From: Protea cynaroides
Taxonomy: Eukaryota > Streptophyta > Magnoliopsida > Proteales > Proteaceae
Assembly (NCBI GenBank): GCA_028583415.1
Contig: CM053269.1
Span: 76,809,567 to 76,873,566, forward strand
Reading direction: 5' to 3'
Length of the DNA stretch: 64,000 bases
The position numbers and the translations under genes are program-made. Positions 22,400 through 32,190 of the stretch are shown here, piece by piece. The notes beneath the pieces were generated by a model, which was given only the letters and a program-made list of their open reading frames with translations, made no database searches and was not told the origin of the DNA. Each line of letters opens with the position of its first letter. Within the stretch, counting starts at the first letter, position 1.

Positions 22400-22540
22400 T
22401 ACCGGTCACAGTACCGGTCGTGGCACTGTGGGGAAAGGTGTGACCGGTATAGTCGACCGGTCCCCACAGACCCGCCTCCGAAAGGTACAGGTCGCAGTAT
22501 CGGTCCCATATGGTGCGACCAGTATGTCTCCGGAAGACCA
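22400..22540. repeat. ACCGGTCG-word cluster 1 in D's LTR
   Basis: At the position of A's cluster 1, the GGGTCG word is replaced by ACCGGTC, GTACCGGTCG and GTCGACCGGT. A second cluster of the same D-type word lies at 23080-23135. Confidence 0.75.
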
Positions 22541-23079
22541 TACATCCGGTTCTCGCCTTCCGTCGGTCACCCCCTATTGATCCTAGGGTTTCTCCTATAC
22601 ATTCTAGGTTTGAGCACTGAGTTAGAGTTGTTTCCAACTCCATCCAAGTCCTAGTTTCGATGATCTTCAACCTAGAACTTGAATCTAGGGTTTACCGACT
22701 AGATTAGGGTTTGACGACAAAATAGGGTTAAGATCAATACCTCACTTTGCATGGTATTGATCCAATCATGACTAACCATTCTAAAATGATTAAAGTAGAG
22801 GAAGGTTTAAGCACTTACCGTCAGTTCGTGGTTATGTGTTCTTCGTCCAACGGCAATGGCGGCTCTTTCCTCTCCTTCCTAGCTTCTTCTCCTTCCTCAG
22901 CCTCTTTCTCCTCTCTAGGGTTTGTGAAGATCAATGAGAGAGATTGTAGGAGGTTTAACAGTCCTTATATAAGCTAGGGTTAGATTTAGGAAGTCTCCTA
23001 ACATTAGGAAAGTCCATCGGTTTGAAATTTTGAAAGTGGGACCCGCAGAGATCCTTTTCCAGATCTAAGTCTGCACAGG

Positions 23080-23135
23080 CCATACCGGTCGACCGTCGAC
23101 CGGTACCATAGACCGGTACCATCGACCGGTATGAA
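23080..23135. repeat. ACCGGTCG-word cluster 2 in D's LTR
   Basis: ATACCGGTCGACCGTCGACC and several more ACCGGT words fall in about 55 bp, at the position of A's cluster 2. Confidence 0.75.
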
Positions 23136-23944
23136 AGTTATATCATGTAATTTTGTCTGTTTTCATACTTGATTGTCATTCGCTCGTTCCGTCTGGCCCG
23201 ATGATGATTGGAAGACCTGTTACGACATGAACTAAAGGTTTAGATCGGGTTCATGGAGTGCGGGTCTTACACTTGCAAACTGGGCTCACAACTAACCAAT
23301 CCTAATGTCAAGCAATGTATCCAAGGCCTCACCCCAGCATCCCTCAATACGTCCATAAAGATAGAGCTAAGGCCCCCCAACAGAGTCAGAGACTGTACGG
23401 TCTGAGACCACCTCCCCTGATATCCTACGACGTAATAGTTCTGCTAAGGTAATGGCGATACAATGATGTTAGTGGACAAGACTTGAGTAGAGATAGAGCT
23501 AGAGTCTAGTGACCAGGATGAACCACAATGTCATGTCCTCCCTCTGATGCTCCACTCGCATCAAGCACACTAACCACACACATACATTCACATGCCTATT
23601 CCTAGCATCATCATCATCATCATGTTATAAATATACAGAATTAAATATGCATGAGCAGTAATAACAAGAATATTGAATGACATGTGAAATGCACATTACA
23701 AGCACACAAGCATAGAATCATTCATGGCATTGGACTCAATAAGTAAAACAGTTTATTATTAGCAAATTAATTTAGATCTTGTTCCCTCACCTTTAGTCGA
23801 TGTTTGTCCCTCTCCCAAGCTTTGGAAGTCACTTTGAATCTATTAGGAACCTAAACAATTAGTGTATTTAAGTTAGGGTTCAAGTTTACCAAGTTATAGT
23901 AATCAAAAACCTTGTTTGGTTTCAAAATATGCTTGTTGTTATCG

Positions 23945-24115
23945 TGTGGTCGAATGTGTGGTCAAACATGTGGTCGCAATATATGCGACCACACACTGTG
24001 TGGTCGAACCCTATGGTCGCATTTTATGCGACCACACCATGCAACCACACCTTTCCTGGAAACTTTCCGAATAGCTGTAGTCGACCGTCTGGTCACCCTG
24101 TGGTCGACCATAGGC
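23945..24115. repeat. TGTGGTCG-word cluster 1 in LTR E
   Basis: GTGTGGTCGA, TGTGGTCGC, GCGACCACAC and TGGTCGACCA recur about ten times. The word differs from those of A and D in the bases before GGTCG. The second cluster is at 24633-24760. Confidence 0.75.
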
Positions 24116-24632
24116 TGCTACTACGAGATGTTAGGTCAATTTTTCATCTTCAATCTGATTTCTTCCTTAGACGATTCCTTGGCTCATCATTTGGGTTCAT
24201 CCTATGATTATCCTAGGGTTATTATTTACAGTTTCTCATTAACCATTATCCCTAATCTATTTTCACGTGGTTTTCATTAGAAATTCCAAAACCGAAATCG
24301 TTACATTAGATTCAACACATCAACTTGATAAAAGGAACCAATCCTATCTGATCTAGCCTACAGAGTCAAGTCCATACCTTAAGCTTACTGTAGGGAGATA
24401 GGACTTTTCTCTTCAAAACATTCTTCTCCAAATCTCCTTCTTCCCCTTCTCTTCCTTTCTCTTTCTTTCTTAGGTTTAGGGTTTCAATTTGAGTTTCTAA
24501 AAGAGTAAGAGAAACTAAGAACGTCCCTTATATAGAGGAAACCCACCATATAGAGTCCTACTTAGATTAAGAAAGTGCCCCCTTGGGATTAGAAAGGTTT
24601 GCTAATCACGGAGTCTATTTAACTTCGTGTGG

Positions 24633-24760
24633 TCGCACGTGGGGTCGCAGAACCCATTGACCACACAGCCAAAAACTGCGACCACACGTCCCAGACTTTT
24701 GTGGTCGCATTATTCTGAGGTGTGGTCGACCACACCTGTTTAGGTATGCGATCATACACT
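24633..24760. repeat. TGTGGTCG-word cluster 2 in LTR E
   Basis: TGTGGTCGCA, GCGACCACAC and GTGTGGTCGACCACAC occur at the position of A's cluster 2, with the E-type form. Confidence 0.75.
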
Positions 24761-24907
24761 CCTAATTAACTGATTTTGGGTTCAATTACATACCTAACTT
24801 TGTGGTTTCTTCACGCACTTGGTCCGCTTGGCCCGACCATGATAGGAAGACCTGTCACGACTCGAGAACATAAGGTTAGACCGAATTCATGGCGTGCGGG
24901 TCTTACA

Positions 24908-25621
24908 TCTCCTTTGTAATGATTCTAGAAGAGGAACTGATAATGGAATAGCAGTTGGAATGGTAGGGGAAGCATCCATTTGAGAGGGCTTTGAGGTCTT
25001 TACTGTGTCAAAACGCATTGTAAGAAATGTTAGCCAAGAAATACAGAAAAAGAATAACAGAGGAAGCAATAAACAAGGGAACCAATAAGCCAACAGGGAA
25101 GTGGGTAAGCTCTAACCCCTTTTGCTGAAAGACCATCTCAATGTCTCTGCACCACTTGTATCTGTGGCGTTGGTCTTGCTTACAACTTTAGTCTTATTGC
25201 TTACTTTCTTACTGCACAATGTTAAAACACTACACGTGATACCGAGAACAACCACTGTAGAATACATAAAGATACTTCAAAAATGATGTATAGAAATCCT
25301 CTCCCACCTGAGTTTGGGCGAGAGAGTTGGCGGCCCGGATGGATGGCCGCCACCTGGCTCTCGGGTGGATCCGAGCCGACACCCCCGATTAACTAAATTG
25401 TGGCTCGACTCTAAAGGACTAAAGAAGAGATTTATTGGAAATTTTAAAGAGATTAGATCAACCAGATTTTTTGGGATTTTGAAGACATAGGATTAAGGAG
25501 ATTTATTTGGAAAATTTTTGTTTTTATTTTATTTATTTATTTATTTTGAAATTTGGAAAGAGGTATAATCTAATAAGAACACCTATTAGACTAAACACAT
25601 TAAATAGATACCATCTACGTG

Positions 25622-25652
<31 letters not shown>

Positions 25653-26340
25653 ATTGACAATAGATATACAATTATTATATGATAAGTAATTCAAGCAACT
25701 TGTTATCACCAAAGAGGTGAATTAGAAAATTGTAATCTTCTTTTGGTTAATTTTATCAAAAGTTATTCAAGATAAGGTAAAAAAAAATTTTCTATTCAAT
25801 TTGAAAGTGACTTATCATTGTATAATTATCAAAATTGCCATTGTCATTTTATATTTTTCAAATAGACATGTGAAATAACAAGATTTACACTCATTTAAAA
25901 AAAGATAATATTATAGAATTCTTTATTTTTAAATATAAAAGGCAATTTTGTTCAACCAAAAAAAAGAAGGCAAAGACACTATATGAAGAAATTAATGATT
26001 TACACCATTACCCAATAATCCACGGATCTGGAGTTTCTTCTATTGTTCAACTCGTCATTGATTTATCAAACGAATTGGAATACTCGGCAAGCACACCAAT
26101 ATATTCTAACCATCCGATGGACTGAGTATGCTTAATCATTTTCTTTTTTTGGTAAGATAGTTTTTATGTTTATCTCTGAATATATGATTTGTTTAACACC
26201 ACAAAATCTTCATTTAATGGATTCAATATTTTTTTTTTTGTTAATAATGGATTCGATATTACAATCCATATGTAGTGAATCTCACACTCCAGACACCCAA
26301 GTGAAGGGACTTCTCAAGTGCAGCCAAGTGGTAATATAGA
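24908..26340. other. AT-rich intergenic DNA upstream of the lipid-transfer gene
   Basis: No gene is supported. A hydrophobic - strand frame (24908-25093) is unidentified. A GC-rich block at about 25308-25376 (GGCGGCCCGGATGGATGGCC) matches one arm of the foldback at 59760-59972. A poly-T run lies near 25626-25650. Sequence near 25410-25510 is related to 29430-29520. Confidence 0.6.
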
Positions 26341-26363
26341 CCTGGTTCTCCCCATTCAGTCTC

Positions 26364-26371
26364 TATATATA
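26364..26371 (+). promoter_or_regulatory. TATA box of the lipid-transfer protein gene
   Basis: TATATATA lies 38-45 bp before the ATG at 26409. That leaves a very short leader, if transcription starts 25-35 bp downstream of the box. Confidence 0.6.
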
Positions 26372-26408
26372 GACCTGCTTATGCTCAGCGTTAGAAAACT
26401 AAGAGAAG

Positions 26409-27960
26409 ATGGCTGTATTTAGCGTCCGTTGTTTTGCATTGGCAGCATTATTGTTTGCTGGAATTTTGACTTTCAATAACAATGTCTCTGCACAGAACTG
26501 CCAGCCGGTGGATTTTGCAGGTCTAGCAACTAACTGCTTAGAGTTTGTTACCAATACTGGAATAAAGAGACCACCATCGGCAGACTGTTGCAACGTTGTG
26601 AAGAAGGTGGATGTTCCGTGTTTCTGTGCGCAAGTCCCTAGTGGTGCGGAGAGCTTTATTAGTCTGGAGAAGGTGGTTTATGTTGCTGAGACCTGCGGCT
26701 TATCGGTTCCTCATGGCCAAAAATGTGGAAGTAAGAATCCATCGCTGTATTTTGCTTCTTGTGATCTCTATTTTTTTTTTCCCTTCCTTCTCTTGTTTTG
26801 GACGAATTCGGATTATCTGTAGGTACTTATACTTTTCCTGAGATCTCATCACCCTTTGACGTGGTGTGGGATCCATGTCTAGGTTGTGGGACCCACTGAA
26901 TATTGACGGTGATGAGATCCTAAGGAGGATACAAGTACACATAAGTGAACTTAAGGGTGTTAAATGGTTTATAATCGGTTTAATGGTCCGATGCAGTGCG
27001 GTGCGGTGTATAAGCGCGTAAAACCAAAACCAAATTGATTAATTAAACGGTCTCAAAATTGAAATCAGAACCGATTAATAATTGGTTTCAGTTTACCGGT
27101 TTTTAAATGGTTTTTTATTATTCGATTTTTCTTGCAGTTTATAAACCGTTTAATGCATTGGTTATTAATTGGTTTTTCATAAAAAGAATGAAAAAGTTCA
27201 AACAGAAGGAGAGAGTCGTGATTCGAGAGATTGAGATTGTTGTTATGCCTAATCACTAATACCTATTATGTTTTTTCGATTTGATTTTATGGTTTAAGCT
27301 TTTGAAAATTGGGGTTACTGGGTCTTGGGGAAATAATATTAATGAAGATTTGGCCATCTGGGTTGGGGTTGGGGTTGGGGTCTTGGAAAAATAAAATATT
27401 AAATTATTAATAGGAAATCACTAATGAAGTTAGGGTTTACTAACTTAGGTTTTAGGGAATTGAATGGTTCATATTCTATTCGGTTTAATCAGTGTCTACT
27501 AGTGTAATCCACTGGTTTAAATGATTTCAAACCGAACCAAATCGATAGGTAAATAGTGTCATATTTCAAACTAGAACCGAACAGATTATTAAATGGTCTC
27601 TCGATTCTAATATAAACGGTTCAGATTGATTTCGATAAACGATTTCAATGCAATTGTTGCACCCTTAGGTGAACTATTCTTGTTCTGGACTCCTCTGAGT
27701 GAGCCTTGTATGAAATGATTGTTTCTCATATGATAATGAGTTCAGTTTGTCTGCATGTATGTTTACTCTCCACGGACTTCATCACTGACCATGAAGTGTG
27801 AATGAAATCCGATGGAGGGTAGACACAGATGTAGTTGAATTACTCCCCAATAATATTTGGCCAGCCAATCAATTTAATTTCTAAACTGGTTCAAATCTGG
27901 TTTTCTCATCAAGTGTTTGTTGATTTTGTCACAGGTTACACCATCCCAAATGCGGCATGA
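26409..27960 (+). CDS. Non-specific lipid-transfer protein, DIR1-like (type IV) group
   Basis: Exons are 26409-26730 and 27935-27960: donor A|GTAAGAAT, acceptor TGTCACAG|GT, split Ser codon, 115 residues. Residues 1-28 form a signal peptide (hydrophobic AALLFAGILTF, Ala before Gln-Asn-Cys), so the product is secreted or apoplastic. The mature part has the eight-cysteine pattern C..C..CC..CxC..C..C, which in this family makes four disulfides around a lipid-binding tunnel. The end, KCGSYTIP, is typical of DIR1-like proteins, and a short last exon after the eighth Cys is common in them. A TATA box precedes the ATG. The 1204-bp intron holds two transposon-like inserts (26823-26938, 26952-27667). 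A decayed copy of the 3' half lies at 30524-30909. The exact ligand or role cannot be inferred. Confidence 0.88.
26823..26938. mobile_element. Small foldback element (116 bp) in the lipid-transfer gene intron
   Basis: The ends are imperfect inverted repeats of about 31 bp: GTACTTATACTTTTCCTGAG... on the left and the complement of ...GGAGGATACAAGTAC on the right. It is absent from the intron of the pseudogene copy (30626-30848). Confidence 0.65.
26952..27667. mobile_element. Non-autonomous hAT-type element (716 bp) in the lipid-transfer gene intron
   Basis: The ends are TAAGGGTGTTAAATGG and the complement of CAATTGTTGCACCCTTA. The flanks AGTGAACT (26944-26951) and GGTGAACT (27668-27675) make an 8-bp target duplication with one mismatch, the hAT hallmark. 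The inside is AT-rich with many AACCGGTTT-like words and no long ORF. It is absent from the pseudogene intron. Confidence 0.82.
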
Positions 27961-29360
27961 AGCTGAGCCTGGAGAGGGTTACACCGTCCCATGATCCCAT
28001 CGACTTCCTCCATTTTTCTCATTAAATCCACTTGTAATAATGTGAACCAAATGAGGGATAGAAATAAAAACTTATTTTACTCGGGCACTCCAATCCTCAA
28101 ACATGAAATGATAGTAAAGCTGAGTCATCTCTTTAATAACTTAATCGTCTTCTATGGTGCAAAATCAGAATTTTGTGAATTCATCTTTAAAATTAAGTGT
28201 CAATTTTGGGATGGAACCAATAGTCCTGATAGAATCGATCTATTTTAACCCAAAATTAATCCAAATCAAACCAATACGGAACATGTTTCGGATTAGCTGT
28301 AATAATAGTTATCAGTCCCATTCTGATCCGAATAACCCATTAAGATGGACTGATTAAGACTGAACCGATAGAGTCCGAATTGAACTTCATCTTGGCTCAA
28401 ATTAAATCAAATTAATGTTAGGGAATTGTTGATTAATACTAAATCAAAGTGATATCTATTTGATTATTTTCTTTGCTCCCTTCTTGTCTAGATTCCGACA
28501 AGCCAGAATCCATCTAGTTCCGTGCAACAACAATTAGGATGCAGGTGGCTAATCCATAAGGTCTCAACTAATCTAATAATCAATTGACTAAAACCAACTA
28601 TTGGCTTGCATCTAAGTACAACTAATCTAATAATCAATTGACTAAAGTCAAAATATGTTCTTACCAAAAAAAAAAGTCATGATATGTTGATTCGATTAAA
28701 TTCCCTTGTCGAGCATTGACTTGCATCCAATGTTTGTTTATGCATCTCTAGGTATTCCAACATTTACTGTACACTCTCTAACCACCTGGATATTCAAATC
28801 ACTGTTTTGCCACGTCGTAAATTAAGATTTAGATATTAGTCATATCTTGTTATGTAAGTAGAGGACCTAGGGATTTACCAATTCAGAAATTTTGATCCCA
28901 CTTTCAATTGACATGTGTGATAGATGTTGCCACGTAAAGATGGCGTGCACAAAAGATTATTACTACCGTGGGTCTAAAGGAACCGAGTTCCCTAAATTAT
29001 AAGGTATCCATATAAAACACATAAACATTACATTTTTATATAATGCTAGCAAGGGATTCAATTTCCAAAACTGAAACTACTTGAAATAAATCTTATCAAA
29101 TCTTATTGGGCCATGAGATCAATGAAAAAAAAAAACAGACTAGATTGACCAATAAGTCTGAACCAAACAGAACTGATAGTTCGAAACTAAACCAACCCGA
29201 TAAGAGACTGATAATCATTAAACCAGTCTTTCCCAATATATAAATATAGGAAACCAAACATTTCTTTATAGTTTGGATTTAAGCTTGCTAGTACAAGATC
29301 CAAACCAATTGGGACCAAATTCAAACTAGATCAAATCGGCTGATTGACACTCTGGAGAGA
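27961..29360. other. Downstream flank of the lipid-transfer gene, first block of a tandem duplication
   Basis: No gene is seen. Segments recur in order at 30.7-32.2 kb: 28700-28800 matches 31010-31100, 28930-29060 matches 31685-31800, and 29130-29360 matches 31950-32190. A GA-rich microsatellite lies near 29354-29392. Confidence 0.65.
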
Positions 29361-30180
29361 GAGAGAGAGAGAAAGAGAGAAAAAAAAAGACAGCTATTTT
29401 AATTTTTTTCCCCCAAAAACGTGTGGCTGGACTCTGTAGATTAAAGAACAAGGAACAAGAACGAGAGATTTTTTTTGGGATTTTAAAGAGATAGGATCAA
29501 GGAGATTACTTTGCAGACTCTCTCCATCAGAAGTCTATTGGTGGTGCTATCACAACAGGAAAGGCTGGAGCCATACAGTTGATCCTCTAAACCTTTTATT
29601 CCAACTTTTCACATTGGTAGTTTTGCTGTCCTAGAGTTGATCCGGTGTATTTTTTGGCAGCTTTCCGTAGCAGCCACAGCACCGACTTAAATATAATGTA
29701 ATGTTGATTTTGTTGTCTTCCTTACCCAAGAGAAAAAAAGTGTATCTGATTGACTCTTTTCAGTATTCAAAGATGCCAACGTGTTTACCAGGCATATTCT
29801 GTGGTGTTTTTACCGTCAACCTGCTATCTTGTTCCCCCCATCCTTTTAAAAACAAGGGCCCCAAGGAAAAAAGTAGAGAAAAAGATGCATAGTTGAAACT
29901 CATATGAAAAAGCGGAATGATGATTTTATTCTATTCTTTCATCCTTGAGTTTAAGAATCAGTAAAATCTGATATATTATAGCCATTTAGTGGCTGCAGAC
30001 ATGCCCCTGTAGTATCAACTAATAAGTTTGATTTTTGGTTTCGTTAAATGTCCAACTAACTGCTGTCCACTATTGCATCATTGGCTCTCAATGTGCCAGG
30101 GTGATTGTTCATCCAAGAATATGGCTTTTATTTTATGTATTTTCAATTCTAGTGCTGGTGGATTGTACATTGTCTATAGA
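29361..30180. other. AT-rich intergenic DNA between duplication blocks
   Basis: I see no gene. A stretch near 29424-29530 is related to 25376-25510, which suggests a dispersed repeat. Confidence 0.5.
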
Positions 30181-30440
30181 AAGCCATCAGCATGTCTATA
30201 GAAAGCCATCAGCAGAGCCCAATGGAGATAGCTCTACTGAACACAACCCCAATCCCCATCTTGGGCATTGCTAACAGCATTGGCTCAGGGCAAAAAGATC
30301 AAAGCATTAGCATAATCTATATCGAGGTCTATGGGAAGTATCCCATACTACCTGTCTTTCTACAAAATCAGGGCATTGCCCTCAAATATATGATCTCCTA
30401 TCATAGACTCTCCTTTTGGCTAGACTGTCAACCACTGTAT
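30181..30440 (+). repeat. Dispersed repeat copy, homologous to 55900-56115 on the other strand
   Basis: The sequence around CCCCATCTTGGGCATTGC and CAGGGCATTGCCCTCAAATA matches, inverted, the block at 55900-56115. Short open frames (AEPNGDSSTEHNPNPHLG here, AEPNRDSPSEHNPHLG there) are shared, but the product is unknown. It could be a gene fragment spread by duplication. Confidence 0.55.
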
Positions 30441-30523
30441 TAATCTCTCTACAACAATGAGTGTATCTTATAACACAACTTATAACACAATTATCACAAT
30501 CCTGTGCAATAGCTCTCCATTCC

Positions 30524-30909
30524 TGCAAATCCCTAAGGATGTGGAGCAGTTTATTGGTCTAGAGAAGGTGGTTTATGTTGTCGAGACCTGCAGCGTATCA
30601 GTTCCTCATGGCCAGAAATGTGGAAGTAAGAATCCATATCTTTATTATGCTTCTTGTGATCTCTACTTTCTTTTACTTCTCTTGTTGTGGAATTGGACTA
30701 CTAGTGAACCCTCCATGAAATGATTGAATTTCGTATAATAAGAGTTCAGTTCATCTACACGTACGTGTACTTTTCACGGATTTCATCACTGGTCATGAAA
30801 TGTGATGAAATCCATTTTCTCATCAAGTGTATGTTGATTTTGTCACAGATTACACCATCTCATCTGGAAGCCTAGTCCAGAGAGGCAAGGGAGGAATAAA
30901 TAAGAAATA
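30524..30909 (+). pseudogene. Lipid-transfer protein pseudogene (3' half)
   Basis: Exon-like 30524-30625 encodes GLEKVVYVVETCSVSVPHGQ, matching the intact gene, but the signal peptide and first six cysteines are missing. The 223-bp intron (30626-30848) keeps the donor and acceptor. The last exon reads YTISSGSL and runs on to TAA at 30907. It keeps the intron, so it is a DNA duplicate, not a retrocopy. Confidence 0.8.
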
Positions 30910-31319
30910 ATGGGAACTGAATGAGGAATAATAATGTGTTATCCATCACCTTCATCCTATTAATGCCACATGCCAAAATTTCATCATATCCTAATTCAAT
31001 TGAATTTCTGTCTTGTATTGGCTTGCATCTAATGTATGTTCATGCAGCTTTAGCTCTAGGTACTCCAAAATTTATTGTGCACTATCCAACCTCCTAAATT
31101 TTATTCAATTGACATGTGACATTTGTTGCCATTTAGGTCTTTGTTTTGGATTTTGCATTTCGATTCAGAATAAAGATTCTACTCCAGACTACTTCAAGAT
31201 TATTTGAGGGTAAAAACATGTTTGATAACACATTTTTAGAATGGATTCTAGAGTATCTTTGGAATAGAAACATATTTAATAAACACTATCACACCGCCAC
31301 CCAATCGAAGTCTATAAAA

Positions 31320-31425
31320 ATGGTGGTGGTAGTGGTGGTGGTGGGTGGTGGTGGTGGTCGGCGTGGGTGGTGGCGGCGGTGGTGGTGGCGATGGGTGGTG
31401 GGTGGTGGTGGCAGCAGCAGCGATC
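31320..31425. repeat. GGT-rich microsatellite tract
   Basis: About 100 bp of imperfect (GGT)n with GTGG and GGC variants. Open frames through it are poly-Gly/His/Pro artefacts. Confidence 0.9.
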
Positions 31426-31684
31426 AAGCCTTTGTTTTGTAAAGAAGAGAGGAGTGTGAGAGCGTAGGACTTCTATTTTACTTTCTTTGTTATATAAAAA
31501 ATTGCTCAAAAACAAAAAAGTACATTTTTTATACCCCAAAAATTTGGATCCTGAAGTCAATTTAAATCCGGTTCATTCCGTGGGAGCCCGAATCCAACTG
31601 GGTTTACCAAATGCGATTCCACTCCAAAATGACTCTCTGGGAGTCAAAATCCGTAGAATCAAGAATCTAGAGTTTTATCAAATA

Positions 31685-31802
31685 GGCCCTTAAAGAGGGT
31701 GTGTACAAAAGATTATTACTACCATGGATCTATAGGGACTGAGCTCTCTAAATTATAAGTCATTCGTGTAAAACACATAAACATTACATGTTTATATACT
31801 GT

Positions 31803-31850
<48 letters not shown>

Positions 31851-32190
31851 GATAGAGTCAAAATCGAAAACTGAAACTGAAACTGCTTGAATTAAATCGG
31901 ATTAAAATCTTATTGAGCTGTAATTTGGTTGTGTTTTTAGAGACCGATTAAAAAAATGAAACCAGACTGGGCTAATAGATAAGTCAGAACTAAACTGAAC
32001 TGATAGTTTGAAACTAAACCAACCCCATAAGGGATTGATAGCCATTAAGTCAGTATTTTGTAATTTATAAATATATAAAACCAAATATTTTGTAATAGTT
32101 TAGATTTTGGCATGTTGGTACAAGACTGAAACCAAATCCGCCCAAATTGAATTTAGACCAAATCGACTAATTGACACTTCAGAGAGAAAG
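31685..32190. other. Second block of the tandem duplication
   Basis: Collinear with 28930-29360 at clearly lower identity. It contains a (GA)n microsatellite (about 31806-31856), where block 1 has a different sequence. No gene. Confidence 0.6.

Larger units (their letters stand above)
21099..23271 (-). mobile_element. Element D, 5' LTR (2173 bp)
   Basis: TGTCACACCCTAATTCC...CGGGTCTTACA directly abuts a primer site. It is clearly related to the A/B/C LTRs but diverged. It lies inside LTR E, whose sequence resumes at 23272 with CTTGCAAACTGGGCTC. D's other end is beyond the left edge, so the expected target duplication (probably CTTGC) cannot be checked. A frame with VEDYLNALVYGGVAALDV sits at 21335-21604. 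Confidence 0.9.
23272..24907 (-). mobile_element. LTR E, 3'-side remnant on the map (5' end of the LTR; 1636 bp)
   Basis: The sequence is collinear with the right two-thirds of the A/B LTRs from GCAAACTGGGCTC and ends GCGGGTCTTACA at 24907. What follows (TCTCCTTTGTAATG) does not resemble the internal start seen after A, B or F, so 24907 is an outer boundary. E is therefore a 5' LTR or a solo LTR, the oldest layer, and its other part lies left of the window. Confidence 0.85.

Noticed and set aside
24887..25093. Hydrophobic - strand frame as a membrane protein gene
   Set aside because: It starts inside the LTR E boundary, is short and has no recognisable family.
31312..31560. His/Pro-rich and Gly/Trp-rich frames
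   Set aside because: They come from the GGT-rich microsatellite.
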